A stretch of 64,000 nucleotides of DNA from Cafeteria roenbergensis (GCA_008330645.1 VLTN01000021.1:372001-436000), one strand, 5' to 3'. Positions 12,201 to 23,074 are shown, numbered from the stretch's first letter. Notes: generated from the sequence alone by a model not told the origin. Numbers and translations: made by a program.

Positions 12201-15200
12201 CGCCGCCGCCGCGCCCGCCTGCCGAAGAGCCTTGCTGCGCTCCGCCGCGCTGCGCCAACCCTGGAAGCCCCGTGACAGCGCAAGCCCCACCGCAGCGTCC
12301 TCCATGGCGCGAGCCCCCGCCGCGCGGCACCCTGCCTGCAGAGCCGCCCGGGCCCGAAGCCCGGCGACGACCGACCGGAGCAGCCGCTGGCGGCTTGCCA
12401 CGGCCACGCGAGCCCGGAATAGCCGCACGGCCCGGCTGCGCAGCGCGATCTTGCCCCAGTGGTGGAAGGCCGCCCTAGCCACGCCGCGCCGTGCTGCGCC
12501 CGACGCGGCCGCGGACAGCACCCACGCCCTGACCACGCGCCGCTGCAGGGCCGAGCGCCGCACCCGGACGCACAGGGCGGCCGCGAGACGGACTCGCCGT
12601 CGACGCGCGGCGGCTGCAGCCCACACCCTGAGTGCGCTGCCCCCCCGTCGAACGGCGAAGCAGCGGTCCGCAACGGCGGCTCGCGTCCGCTCGGCCAGCT
12701 GCGACCCGGCCTCGGCACGCCACCCCGCAACTACACGGCCAAGCAGGCCCAGTCTGCGGAACCGCTGCGCAGCGAGGTCCATGACCTGCTCGCGGCGCCG
12801 CAGGCGCAGCGCCCGCTTCCAGGCCCTCACAGCCTTGGCACGGGCCCGCCGATCAACTGCGGCTCGCATTGCGGCGACGCGGTCCGCCGCGCGGGCAAGC
12901 TCCCCGGCAGCGGTCCGCCACGCCGCGAAGCTCCGCCGTGCAAGGGAGTCGCTTCGGTGGGCGACGGCCAGAGCGTGGAGGGCGCGCCTCCGCCTGCTCC
13001 GGGCAGCCGCGCGGCGCCAAGCCCGAAGCGTGCGCGTGGCTTGCCAGCTGGCCCTGGCCCCGTCGGCGATGACGAGCAGCGCGTGGGCGTGCTGCTTCTG
13101 TGACAGGACCCAGCGCCAGCGCGACAGGACGCGCCTCTGGGCGGCTCGAGCGGCGTTGGCAGCTGTGGCCTGGGCTGCGGCATCGATGCCCCTGAGCCAG
13201 AGCGCTGCGGCGCGCCACCTGTCGAGGCCGCGCGCCGAAGCCCGCAGCCTTGAGCGCTCCAGGCAGCGGGCGAGCGCCCGCTTCCTGCGCCTCCGCTGGG
13301 CGACGAAGCGCTCCCACCGCCCGAGCGAGGCGGCCGCCAGTCGGGCCTCGCGCTTGCGCCCGAGGGCCTCGAGGCGGCGACGGAACTCCACGCGGTCGAG
13401 GTACAGGCTCCGCCAGGTGGCAAGCCACTCCCTGAGCACCGACGCCACGTGCAGGGCCGCCGCTCGCCGGCTGGCGCGGCGCAGGTGGCCTTGACGCGTG
13501 GCGGCGCTCCGCCAGCCGCGGAGAGTCGACCGCTGCAGCGCGGAGTCCCGCTGCACCAGCGCGGCCGCGGCCATGCTCGCCGCCAGCCGCTGCGCGAGGG
13601 CCCGCCCGCGCCACCGCCGGAGCGCGGCTCGGGCCTTGACGCGAGCCACCCGCCTGGCTGCTCGGGCCGTGTCCTCACGCATCCGGCGCAACGCCTGGAG
13701 CTCAAACATCCACGTGGCAAGGCTGTCGCGCGCCAGCGCCGCGCAGTGACGGTTCGCGACTGCGTCAGACGCTTTGCGGAGCCGAGCGCGCGACGCGGCT
13801 GACCACTCGGCCACCCTTCGAAGAGCCTTGCGTATCAGGTTACGGCGGTAGGCCGCGCGGGCCAGCTCTGCTCCGGCCTTGAGCCTGCGGGCCAGGACGA
13901 GGTGGGCGCGCGCGGCGCTGAACGACCGCTTGAGAAGATGCTTGCGCCGCAGGAGGGCAGCGGCCTGATGCATCGCCCGCTCGCGTTGCCGCTGCCGCAA
14001 GGCAGCTCGCCACTGGAGGAGCGCTGCCCGCCTGCGGCGCTCGTCGCCCAACGCAACAACCCGCTGGGATGCGCGCCTGCTCGCGCCGGCGTCCCGCGCT
14101 GCGCCCCGCCAGCCGCAGAAAACCTTCTTTCCAAGGCGAAGCACGTACCAGGCGCCAGCCTTGGTCGCCATGCGGTTGTACGACCGCGCGTCGGCAAGGG
14201 CGTCCTGCCAAGCCGTCAGAGTCGCCAGCGCTTGGCGCTGGCGCACCGCGCGCGCAAGCCTCGGTCCTAGCACCGACGATGCAACACGGCGCCGCCGTGC
14301 CCTGTCCCGCCAGAGCCGCACCGCTCGACGCGCGCGCACGGCCGCGAGCCTGTTGTGGCACGCCGCTCTCGCGAGGAGCTGACTGCGCCACGCGCTCACC
14401 ATCCGGCCGACGCGAACCAGCTGAACCTGTCGAAACTTGGTCGCGTCGTCCTCGCGAGCCGCTCCCACGGCGGCGCGCAAGCGCCTGAACGCCTGGCCGA
14501 CGGCCAAGGGGCGTCTTCGCGCCTCGATTCGAAGCAGGGCCACCGCAACAGCCCGCTCGTGCATGGCCCTGTCCCGCCAGCGCCAGAGGGCGGCGCGCGC
14601 ATCGCGAAACGTTGACGAAATGATGACCCGCGCGAGCGCTGCCCGCCGATGCCGGCCCGCGTCAGCCTCCTCGCGCCACGCCGACAGCGCTCTGGACGCT
14701 CGCTGCTGCGCGATCCAGCCGGCGGCCAGCCGCGCCCGTCGCGCCTCCTGCGCCTCCTCTCTCCACGCCCACAGCGCCGCCCGCCCGCCCCTCAGCGCCC
14801 TGAAGACGCAGTACTGCTTCACAGTGGCCTCGTACCCTGCGGCCACTCGCCAATCAGTCAGCGCGGATGCTAGTGTCCTTGCTCGTCGCCGCTGGCGCAG
14901 CACCGCTGCCGCGGCGCGTGCCGCCGTCCGGCGGCGCATGGCAGCCTTCCAGGCCGCCAGAGCAGCCGCAGCCCTTCGAGCATGCGTGCGCGCAGCTGTC
15001 GACGCCGCCGCCCGCCGAACAGCGACAAGGGCGCAGTGCCGCTCCCGCCACAGCCGCAAGCTGCGCCGGGCTCTCAGCCGCGCCATCCGCCTCAGCGGCG
15101 CTGACATTCGCCAGTGCTGCATGTAGCTGAGCAGCAGCTGCAGCGAAGTCGCCTGCGCGGCAGCAGCTCGGCGAGCCATTGCCGGCCCTGCGCCGGCCAG

Positions 15201-17264
15201 TCCGCTCGTGTCGCCAAGCCCGCGCCCTGGCCCTGGCGCTGCTGCGCCAGCCCTGGGCGCCTGCCAGGGGAACTGCGCTCCGCCGGCCGAGGGCGCCGCG
15301 CTCTGTGCTGCAAAGCCGCGCTCGAACGCGGACTGGCGCCGGTCAGGGGCGGCCGCTGGACTCGGGGCGGCGGCACCGGGCGCGGGTTCGAAATGTCCGC
15401 TTGCGACAGGCCAGGCGCCGTGACGGGCGCTTCCGCCCAGGCCCGGGGCTGGCTCACTGGCCTGGTGCAGGGGTTGGGGGTGGCCGGGGTGGTGGTGGCT
15501 CGGCGAGGCGGTCCATCCGCCAGGGCTACCCCTCTCCGCCTGCGTCGCAAGCACCCGCTCTGCGTGGACAGGCGCCCTGCCGCGCGATCCGGAGACAGCA
15601 GTCGCCGGGACAATGCCAGCGCCGTGGGAAGGCAGAGCCGCGCCCCCTCGGCTTGAGAGACGGCCGGCCTCGAGCTGTCCGGCGTCCGGGCGGACGTGCA
15701 GGTGCACTGGGGCGCCGCTGCCACCAGATGCGGCTTGTGGTTGGCTGCTGCTGCTGTGCTCCACGGCCTCGCGGGGAGCTGCTGCTCGCAGCAGCGGCTG
15801 CTGGCTAGTGCCCACGTCCACTCCCACTCCCACTCCCACGCCAGCTGCCCGCGTGGCGACTGCCTGCCTCTCTGCTGCTGGTGCTGGTGCTGCTGTTCGA
15901 GGGCCACCGCCGCTGCTGGCGGCCGCAGCCTGCGATGGCTGTGGCCGCTCCCTGTCTGGGTCGGCATCGCTCGCGCGTGACGCCGCGCCGCCGCAAGCCA
16001 TGTCAGCGTCCCATGATTGCAGAGCTGTGCGACCGGCTGCGTGGAACGACGCACCCGTCGGGTGCCCCGCAGCCCTGGGCGGCTGCGAAGCCGACCGCCG
16101 CCCCGACCCCGATGCCTGCCCAGGCCAGTCGGGACGACGCCCAAGCTGCGCGGGCGGCTGAGCTCTGGGGACGCCGCTCGGCTCGCTGCGGCGTCCCGCA
16201 CCACCGCCCTGTTTGTGAAACGGCGGCTGGCGGGCGGCATCGCTTCCAGCGTGAGCAGGGGACGCATCGTAGCCATCATCGCCCCACCCGGAGGCATCCC
16301 TGGCTCCGGCATCGCCGCCCGGCCAGTCGCCTTCTGCTCGCGCCGCGCGATCTGAAGTGTCGCCGGCGCGGCCTGCCGGGGGGCCAGGCCATGCTGGTGC
16401 TGGTGCTCCTGCTGCAGGCACGGACCGACTGCGCGCCTGCAGCCGGCGCGGTGGCTGCGCCGCGGCTCGCGCCTCCGCCTGACGGGCACGCGAATCGGCG
16501 TTGCTCCCTCCGCGCACCGCCAGCGCTGCGAAGCTCGGCGCGGAAGCCTCGGGCCACTCGCCGCGCACGACCGGCGGAAGGGCCTGCGGGCCCGACCACA
16601 GCCGGCCCCCCGACCGGCGCTCCCACGCGATGCCGTCGCTGGCGAATGCTCGCTCCAGTCCGACGCTGCCGGCCGAGGCGTCCCACGTGCCCGGGCCCTG
16701 CCCCGCGCCAAGGCTCCCCACGGGCAGCGCGCTTGCGGAGCCAAGGCTTGTAGTCTCGTCCACACCGCCCCTCGGTGACAACGCCTCAGCACTCGTGCTC
16801 GCATCGGCAGTGGCGGGTGCCCAGGCAGCGGTTGCCGGGCCACAAGGCTGGCCAGACGCCCCAGAGCCCTGGGAGGCCCCTGGGCCGCGCGAATGATCCC
16901 CAGCCCCACCTGCAGCCGAACTGCTACCCTGCACGCTCGCCTCGCGGCTCCCGTCAGCGGCGACCGCATGCGGCGCTCCGCTCCTGGCAGTTTGCCTGGG
17001 AGCTCCCACCGCCTCTCGGCCAGACCAGCCCGCCGGGAGGCTCGGCGGTTCAGGTCGTGATGCAATCACGCCACTGCGCCCTGGGGCGGGTGCATCCGCC
17101 CCGGGGTGCAGCGCAGCTGTCGCTGAGGGGGGCAACGGCCGCAGCCCAGCGTCGCGAGGAGCGGCAGGAGCCCTCAGCAGAACGTTGGCTGAGGTCCGCT
17201 GCTCCTGCACATCGCCTTTCATGGCCCATTCCAGGTCGGCGATGATGTCGCCGAACAGCGACAT
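9258..17264 (-). CDS. Giant Sfi1-repeat (centrin-binding) protein
   Basis: Single exon, 2,668 aa, start chosen at the ATG at 17264 (MSLFGDIIADLEW). The frame continues upstream only through non-ATG codons. Residues 1 to about 700 are disordered (Ala, Gly, Ser, Pro, Gln). From about residue 710 to 1830 there are several dozen repeats of an Arg/Ala-rich helix with a regularly spaced Trp (for example ALAAWKAAMRRR, AVRLWRDRARRR, ALSAWREEAD), the pattern of Sfi1 centrin-binding repeats. After a spacer of about 190 residues a second, shorter block runs to about 2205 (MLRRWLRLRG, RWWRLWRSR). The C-terminus is disordered with a Cys cluster (CACPDDGSVCRVCG) near 9865-9920. Sfi1 proteins form a long helix coated with centrin at centrioles, basal bodies and contractile rootlets. 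Other Sfi1-repeat proteins exist in ciliates and in animals (CCDC191 type), so orthology to Sfi1 itself is not certain. Confidence 0.8.
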   Translation of the reverse strand: MSLFGDIIADLEWAMKGDVQEQRTSANVLLRAPAAPRDAGLRPLPPSATAALHPGADAPAPGRSGVIASRPEPPSLPAGWSGREAVGAPRQTARSGAPHAVAADGSREASVQGSSSAAGGAGDHSRGPGASQGSGASGQPCGPATAAWAPATADASTSAEALSPRGGVDETTSLGSASALPVGSLGAGQGPGTWDASAGSVGLERAFASDGIAWERRSGGRLWSGPQALPPVVRGEWPEASAPSFAALAVRGGSNADSRARQAEARAAAQPPRRLQARSRSVPAAGAPAPAWPGPPAGRAGDTSDRAARAEGDWPGGDAGARDASGWGDDGYDASPAHAGSDAARQPPFHKQGGGAGRRSEPSGVPRAQPPAQLGRRPDWPGQASGSGRRSASQPPRAAGHPTGASFHAAGRTALQSWDADMACGGAASRASDADPDRERPQPSQAAAASSGGGPRTAAPAPAAERQAVATRAAGVGVGVGVDVGTSQQPLLRAAAPREAVEHSSSSQPQAASGGSGAPVHLHVRPDAGQLEAGRLSSRGGAALPSHGAGIVPATAVSGSRGRAPVHAERVLATQAERGSPGGWTASPSHHHPGHPQPLHQASEPAPGLGGSARHGAWPVASGHFEPAPGAAAPSPAAAPDRRQSAFERGFAAQSAAPSAGGAQFPWQAPRAGAAAPGPGRGLGDTSGLAGAGPAMARRAAAAQATSLQLLLSYMQHWRMSAPLRRMARLRARRSLRLWRERHCALVAVRRAAASTAARTHARRAAAALAAWKAAMRRRTAARAAAAVLRQRRRARTLASALTDWRVAAGYEATVKQYCVFRALRGGRAALWAWREEAQEARRARLAAGWIAQQRASRALSAWREEADAGRHRRAALARVIISSTFRDARAALWRWRDRAMHERAVAVALLRIEARRRPLAVGQAFRRLRAAVGAAREDDATKFRQVQLVRVGRMVSAWRSQLLARAACHNRLAAVRARRAVRLWRDRARRRRVASSVLGPRLARAVRQRQALATLTAWQDALADARSYNRMATKAGAWYVLRLGKKVFCGWRGAARDAGASRRASQRVVALGDERRRRAALLQWRAALRQRQRERAMHQAAALLRRKHLLKRSFSAARAHLVLARRLKAGAELARAAYRRNLIRKALRRVAEWSAASRARLRKASDAVANRHCAALARDSLATWMFELQALRRMREDTARAARRVARVKARAALRRWRGRALAQRLAASMAAAALVQRDSALQRSTLRGWRSAATRQGHLRRASRRAAALHVASVLREWLATWRSLYLDRVEFRRRLEALGRKREARLAAASLGRWERFVAQRRRRKRALARCLERSRLRASARGLDRWRAAALWLRGIDAAAQATAANAARAAQRRVLSRWRWVLSQKQHAHALLVIADGARASWQATRTLRAWRRAAARSRRRRALHALAVAHRSDSLARRSFAAWRTAAGELARAADRVAAMRAAVDRRARAKAVRAWKRALRLRRREQVMDLAAQRFRRLGLLGRVVAGWRAEAGSQLAERTRAAVADRCFAVRRGGSALRVWAAAAARRRRVRLAAALCVRVRRSALQRRVVRAWVLSAAASGAARRGVARAAFHHWGKIALRSRAVRLFRARVAVASRQRLLRSVVAGLRARAALQAGCRAAGARAMEDAAVGLALSRGFQGWRSAAERSKALRQAGAAAAEASGRRLALGCVRAWVRAAAERRLAALARRRACLLLQERVFGLWKAKFRGSAEGRRLAGIADAWARRRSLRRGVRAFGRARAARIWSSATQRAAAERFALTVLRKTMGAWKREAAERRAEARADRLFRATLLRRCTSAWAAVTVRELRAAAAAGPWFCRARLGPGPGACSPCDYAVGLPRPELMPALAPLGSRRVLDEVSGSGSDLSSGGSSVGHDVSGDDANARARSQKVAAGRSPGLARHGSSRSPTFVHRPPVTQRGGAAPSAADAAVLRAMTATRMPARVATPRGLGWTVSGSYEVALRFAAAASGAAVAVADDEALRNADADPSNTARRDGPERALLASVLAMWRRRSMLRRWLRLRGIGAARWQKQRAQRLCFGAWHASAQNSRRLAARGAAVAAAQRRRCVASVMRAWVLSAAAQAKGRRARGVRALAAWAGAVRLASALRAQKRAADAFGRVRLLRRTLRQWGAAVAVVEAEDGVAAAAVRRIAIRRWWRLWRSRTQRTEEWRRRANRFDLEREGRAVAAEMSARAGASAAASSRAATVDAGAAAARAAAVERRLRPHHGPSGVRNPAAAPRQRHFAPPEAAMAGVAGDPAWGGEDGSEPLDPRAFRRPSPAVAAPRSGYDAGSQSADPAPARPSEGSAPGESWPAAAKPKGSRASTRRSSAVPGAAGQSAPAPARGAADADARALRAALLAAEADSRRAAATLAGGGYPAVVAVEDTTTTTATSPSSLGAAAAARPWPSLDGSPDAAGRPSRAHGRCACPDDGSVCRVCGSSRRPSPGRPTGPPAAARRRGELPAVARSERGPAAAPAGPNRGRNPRDAVQASRAALAAATAALGPGVGPTSGLDSESTAEASVDTAGSSSTAPLERLRLAAERMEARAASLARQESRQRLAPHREANMHPEPPAAQSAERAGPSSAVREAVRSVKSGGDAVAALARLQQAEAPGLRALERLARAEKRAGRRVSSSRESSP

Positions 17265-17788
17265 TCCCGTTCGCGCGCGCGCGCGCACGCAGTGCTCCCG
17301 GTTGCTTTTTTCGTTTGTTTGCGCGCAGTCGTGAGTTGGGTCCAACTAGCTCACACCGCCTATTTGCGATCACATACCCCCCCCCAGCCCAGTTTGCTTT
17401 CCAGAGCGTGTAGCAAGGAGCTGGCCCGTCCGCCTCGGCGCTCAGTCACACCTCTTGCACGCCTTGAGTCCCTGCTCGCATCGGCATGCCTTCCACCTGC
17501 GGATGCAGCGAGTTGGGCAGGTCCCGTGCGCTGGTCAAGCCCGCAGGGCCAGCTTGAATCGGCGGCCGATTCGCGCGCGCCGCTGCAACTAGGACGGGCA
17601 CAACTAGGCCTCGACTCGGCGTCGCGGACGTGGCAGAGCGTGTTGCGAGCAATGCCCCAGAGCAGCCCAACGATTTGCCTGCAAGCGCCCCACTTCCTGA
17701 ACCGGGCAGCGGGTTGAGGATGTGGGCCGAGTCTGTGGAGCAGCTCGGGCCGCTGCGCACGTCGTGCTTGCAGGTGAGGCGAGCAGCC
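17265..17788. promoter_or_regulatory. Divergent intergenic region, Sfi1-repeat gene and ABCC gene
   Basis: 524 bases between two diverging start codons. It contains an alternating GCGCGC run (about 17270-17290) beside the Sfi1-gene start, a T-rich patch (TTTTTTCGTTTGTTT near 17305) and a C9 run near 17380. It should hold both promoters. No TATA box or named operator is recognised. Confidence 0.5.
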
Positions 17789-20700
17789 ATGGCTCAGGCA
17801 ACCGCGGCGCAGGCCGGCAGCGTTGCAGCTACCAGCGCTCCGCACCATCCTGCGCCGCGCGTCATTCGGGACCCTGCTCGCGCTCTCGCCGCGCGACAGA
17901 CCGGAAAAGGAGCACTCTCCCGCCACTGGTCGTGCCCCGCGCCCCCACCGCCCTGTCTCGGCTCGCAGTGGCCGTTTTTCACTTGGGTTAACCCGCTCTT
18001 CGCCAGACGTGGCGACATCGAGCACACCAACCTTCCGCGCCTTGACCCCTCAGATCGCACTATCGGCCTGACAGCGCAGCTCGAGGCTGCATGGGAGGCA
18101 AGCCGCAAGTCTGCTAACGGGGACGGCAAGGTGAGCCGCGAGCTGCGTCAGACGGCGGCTGCCCTGATGACGGGGCCGATGTGCAACCCGTGCCCGTTCC
18201 CGACCTTGATTGGTTGCAGACTCTGGCCGTCTGCGCTCTTCCCCCCCCCCCCAACCCCTCCGTTCCCGCGCTTTCCCGCCCCTCGCATCTCCCCCAACGA
18301 GGCCGCAGGCGCTCCGAAAGGCCTTTTTCGACGCGTTTGGCTGGCAGTACATTCCCTGGGGCCTGGTGCAGATGACCAAGAGTGCGGTGCAGCTCTACCA
18401 GACGCAGATTCTTGCAGACCTCATCGGCTACCTGGGCTCCAGCCCCGGAGAGGCTCCCACGCAGACGAATTCGGGATGGGCGTTCACCGGGGAGGTGGAC
18501 GAGGGCGTGGGCCTCGCGATCGCGCTGGCGGCGTGCTCGGCCGTGGCGGCGCTGTGCCACCACTTGCTGTTCTTCTGGAACTGGCGATGGGGCATGCGGT
18601 GGCGCTCCGCCATCATGATGGCCGTCTTCCGCAAGGCCATGCGCGCCACGCTCCCTGCAGTGTCCCGCGGCGGCGGCCCCGGGTCGCTGGTGAACATTCT
18701 GTCTTCCGACACGGAAGTGTTTCAGAAGCTCAGCCAGTTCCTCGTCTTCGTCCTCGTCGGCTGGATGGAGGTCATCGGCTCGTGCGTGCTTCTGTACCGC
18801 GAGATGGGGCCTGCCAGCCTGGCCGGCATCGCCGTGCTGCTGGTCATGGTGCCTATCCAGGGCTGGTTCGGGCGCATCTTCAAGCGCCTCCGCACGCACA
18901 CCGCAGCCGCAACGGACGAGCGCGTGCGCGCCATGAGGCAAGTGGTGGCCGGCATCAAGGCAATCAAGGTCGCGGCCTGGGAGCTCCCCATGCACGGCCG
19001 GCTGCAGCGTGCCCGGGCCGCGGAGCTGGAGCTCGTCCAGCAGGCGTCGGCCATCCGCGCCGCAAACGAGGGCATCTTCACAGTGGTGCCGGTGCTCATG
19101 GGCGCAGCCACGTTCCTGACCCGCTGGGGCACGGGCGGGTCGCTCACCGCGCGGAGCGTGTTCGCATGCCTGTCGCTGTTCCAGCTGCTGCAGCTGATGG
19201 TCAAGTTCTTCCTCCTCGCCATTGAGGCCACGGCCGAGGGCTCTGCCAGCATGGCGCGGCTGGAGAGGTTCATGGCGCTGCCCGAGGTGGCCGCCATTGA
19301 GGACGCGCGGCGCGCCGCGGCCTCGCCCGCCCCCGTCGCCGCCCCCGAACCCGGCGCCGCCACAGTGTGGGCCAAGGACCTGGTGGCGACGTGGTCGGAG
19401 GTCTCCCCGGCCGGCGACGTGTCCGGCCTGGTGCGCGCCTCCGCAGACGAGGAGCAGGGGGGCGACGCCGCTGCGGCCCCGACTCCTGCACTCCAGGGCG
19501 TGACGCTCGAGGCCCGCCGGGGGGAGCTGCACGTGGTGGTGGGGCCGGTGGCGGCGGGGAAGTCGACGCTGCTGCTCAGCCTCCTCGGGGAGTGCCCCCA
19601 GGTGCCGCCCGAGGCGGCAGCCTCCATGTCCACAGCTGGCCCAACCGCCACCGTCGGCGGCTGCGGCATCCGCGGCCTGGCGTCGTATTGCCCACAGGAG
19701 GCGTGGGTTGTCAGCGGCAGCCTGCGGCAGAACGTGCTTCTCTCCCGCGGCACGGCGGCAGAGAAGGACGGCTGGGAGGGCGAGCGAGGCTCTCGCGAGG
19801 TGGCCGCCGGCGAAGCCGCCCCCTGGCTTGAGGCCCGCTTCCGCGCCGCCGTTGACACGACCGGGCTGGCGCAGGACGCGGCCGCGTTCGAGGACGGGTA
19901 CGACACCATGCTTGGGGCGCAGGGCAAGCGCGCCAGCGGCGGGCAAAAGGCGCGCGTGAACCTCGCCAGGGCGGTGCTGGATCCGCGCACGGAGGCTGTC
20001 CTTCTGGACGACCCCCTGTCCGCCGTGGACGCCCGTACCGGCCGCCGCATCATGGAGCGCTGCGTGCAGGGCCTGCTGCTGCGCCGCGGCCCGTTCGCCG
20101 ACTCGTGCAAGGACGCTCACGAAGCGGCCGACGCGCTCGGCGTCACGGCTCCTCCGGCGGTCGTCCTGGCCACGCACCAGCTGCAGTGGCTTCCGCTGGC
20201 CGACCGCGTGACCGTCCTCATGCGCGGCGCGGTTCGCGCATCGGGCACCCCTGCCGAGGTGGCAGCCCAGCTGCGCGCCGAGGGGATCGTTGCCGAGTCT
20301 GACGGCCAGGCGGCCGGAGAGCCCGCGGGCGCGGCAGGGGCGGCGGGCACTGCCGCCGCGGTGACGGATGGCGCAGCCGCCACCGCCAGCAAGCTGGCCG
20401 CGGGGTCCGTCTCCGAGGAGGGTTCGCTTGACGAGGAGTCGTTCCTGGGCTCGGTGCTTGCCGCGGCCACGGGGTCGGTGCATGCCGCGTCGGAGCCGAC
20501 AGGCATCGACGACATTGTGGACGAGGGCGGAGACGGGCCCGACGCAGCGGGCAGCGCGGCCGGGCCAGAGGCCGTCGCGGTGGCCGTGGGCGAGGCGGAC
20601 GGCAAGGCTTCGGCGACCGCCGAGGCCCCTGCAGGCGAGGCCGCGTCCTCAGCTGGCCAGGCCAAGGGCGACGCGGCTTCGACCGCAGTCGTGCCCGTCG

Positions 20701-22802
20701 TGGCGCCCAAGCGCGCGCTGGAGGAGAAGGAGGCCTCCAGCAAGGGCGTGGTGCAGTGGAGCACGTACTGGGCATACGCGAGCGCCGCGGCTGGGCCTGC
20801 CATCGGGGCCTTCATCGGCCTCCTCTTCCTCGTGGGATCGCTGCTGCTGCTCGCCTGCTCAATCTTCCTCTCCAACTGGACCAAGCTCACCCCCGCAGAG
20901 CAGGCGCTGCCGGCGAACGACTGGTTCCCCAAGGTGTACGGCGGCCTCGTGGCTGTCACCGCCGTCGTGTGCGTGGGCCGCATGTGGATTTTCTTCTCGG
21001 CGGCCGTCAGCGCCGGGCAAAAGATCCACGACAAGGCGCTGGGGTCTGTCCTGGGGGCCCCCATGCGCTGGTTCGAGCAAAACCCCGTTGGGCGCGTCGT
21101 CTCGCGCTTCAGCAAGGACCTGTACCTCATCGACACCCTCCTCCCGCTCACTCTGGAGGACTTCATCAACGTCCTCACCCTCATCCTCTCCGCTGTGGTG
21201 CTCGTCTGCGTCTCGAACGCGTGGCTGCTCTTCGCAGTGCTTCCGCTCGCCGGGCTCCTGCTGTGGATGCGCCAGTACTACCTGCTCACCTCCCGCGAGG
21301 TGCAGCGCCTCGAGGCGGTGTCCCGCTCGCCCATCTTCCGCATGCTGGTGGAGTGCTTGGACGGACTCGACTCCGTGCGTGCCTACAAGCTCGAGTCCCT
21401 GCTGGGCGAGCGCATGGCCCGGATCATCAACTGGAACATGTCGGGATTCTTCATGTTCCTCACCACCTCTCGCTGGCTCGGCACCCGCCTCGACTTTATT
21501 TGCTCCATCTTCCTCCTCGCCGCCTCGCTCGCGACCGTGCTGGTGCGCGACACGTCGGGGGTCGACCCCGGCCTTGCGGGGCTCAGCCTCTCGCTCGTGA
21601 TCCAGCTCACCGGAACGCTGCAGTGGTGCTTCCGCCAGTCTGCCATGCTGGAGGTGCAGATGGTCAGCGTGGAGCGCCTGCTCGAGCTCGACGGCATCCC
21701 GCAGGAAGGCGTGGACGTCGGCCACCTCGACCACTCCGTCGCCTCCTGCTGCGGATGCGGCTGCTGCGGCAGCTGCTGCGCGCCGCCGCCGACGGCAAAG
21801 ACGGCCCTCGTCGTCTCCACTCGGGAGGCGGCCTCCGCCGCTGTGGTGCGCAAGGCCTCTCAGGCCGGGCCGACGGAGTGGCCAAAGACGGGCTCGGTGG
21901 AGTTCCGCAACGTCTGGCTCCGCTACCGCCCCGGCCTGCCGCATGTGCTGCGCGGCGTGTCGTTCGGGGTGCCGCCCGGCTCCCTCGTGGGCGTCGTCGG
22001 CCGCACCGGCGCAGGCAAGACAACCCTCACCGCGGCCATGCTCCGCCTCGTCGCCCACGAGTCCGTGGAGGAGGTCAAGTCGCACGAGGGGGAGGGGGCA
22101 CGCCTGCCGGACGACGCTCCCAAGGGCGGCCCGGACGTCGGCGTGGTCATCGGCGGGGATGACATCCGCAAGATCCACCTGACCGCTCTCCGCCGCGGGC
22201 TGGCGGTCATCGACCAGGACCCGACCCTCTTTGCCGGCACGCTGCGGTCCAACGTGGACCCGTTCGAGGACTACACTGACGAGCAGATCCTCGCAGCAAT
22301 GACTGCAGTTCAGATGGGGGACGCAGCCGAGCGCCGTGGCGGGCTCGGCGCCCCTGTGGAGGAGGGGGGCGCAAACCTCTCCGTTGGCGAGCGCCAGCTG
22401 CTCTGCCTCGCGCGGGCGGTGCTCCGCCACGTCCACGTCCAGGTTTACGACGAGCCCACGGCCTTTTCCGATGTGCGGACGGACGAGAAGCTTCAGGAGG
22501 CGCTGCGCACGGCAGCGGCGACCAGCGGCTCTACCGTCTTCACCGTCGCGCACCGCTTGCGAACAGTGGCCGACCACGACCTACTCGTGGTCATGGACGC
22601 CGGGCGCGTGGTTGACTTCGGATCGCCCAAGTGGCTGCTCAGCGATGAAGCAGCTGATGCAGCCGCAACTGGAGAGGTTGTCAAGGGCCCCGCTGGCGCC
22701 TGGGGATTCTGCCGCTCCGGCGCGTTCCGCAGCATGGTGGGACAGCTCAGCGCGTCCGAGTCCGACGCAGTGCGCAGCCTCGCTGCCAGCGGCAAGGCCT
22801 GA
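17789..22802 (+). CDS. ABCC-type (MRP4-like) ABC exporter
   Basis: Structure join(17789..18130, 18309..22802), 1,611 aa. The start ATG at 17789 sits in a strong context (GCAGCCATGG). Exon 1 carries the short-MRP N-terminus (WPFFTWVNPLF) and lacks the extra TMD0. Order: TMD1, NBD1, acidic linker, TMD2, NBD2. NBD1 (about residue 525 on): Walker A GPVAAGKST, Q-loop YCPQEAWV, signature SGGQKARVNLARA, Walker B LLDDPLSAVD, H-loop THQLQW. NBD2 (about 1342 on): Walker A GRTGAGKTT, IDQDPTLFAGTLRSNVDPF, signature LSVGERQLLCLARA, Walker B VYDEPTAFSD, H-loop VAHRLRTVAD. Asp in place of the catalytic Glu in NBD1 is normal for ABCC and makes site 1 degenerate. ABCC proteins export organic anions and conjugates at the plasma or vacuolar membrane; the substrate cannot be told. 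Unusual: a dense Cys cluster just before NBD2 (21745-21780). Confidence 0.92.
18131..18308 (+). other. Intron of the ABCC gene
   Basis: 178 nt, donor GTGAGC, acceptor GCCGCAG, phase 0, with a pyrimidine tract containing a C12 run at 18241-18252. The join reads ANGDGK-ALRKAFFDAFGW, the expected continuation into the first membrane domain. Confidence 0.85.
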
Positions 22803-23074
22803 GCAGCTGGAGCAGCGGGATTTGGCTGAATTGCAGTTTAGCGCTGGTGTGGCAAGTTGAGCGGCAAAATATCTGTGTGCAGGCGGCGCTGCTTGGCAAG
22901 CAGCAACTGGCTTCGATGCGAAGCGCGCCGCTGCGACCCCCGGCTGCCGCGCTGGTGTAGCTATGAGCAGCGCACGCTCGGAAACAGTCAGAATGTTCGG
23001 GGGCATTGCCGACACATGCAGCGACTCTCACACACGGGAAAGCCAGGGGGTCGCGCTCGTGACGGAAGCCCTTG

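Noticed and set aside
17630-19225. Plus-strand frame that continues from ABCC exon 1 through the intron
   Set aside because: After 18130 it runs out of the conserved ABCC frame. The splice model explains both halves better.
18114-22577. Long minus-strand frames antisense to the ABCC gene (789 and 572 codons)
   Set aside because: They mirror the codon structure of a fully motif-supported ABC transporter and have no recognisable sequence of their own.
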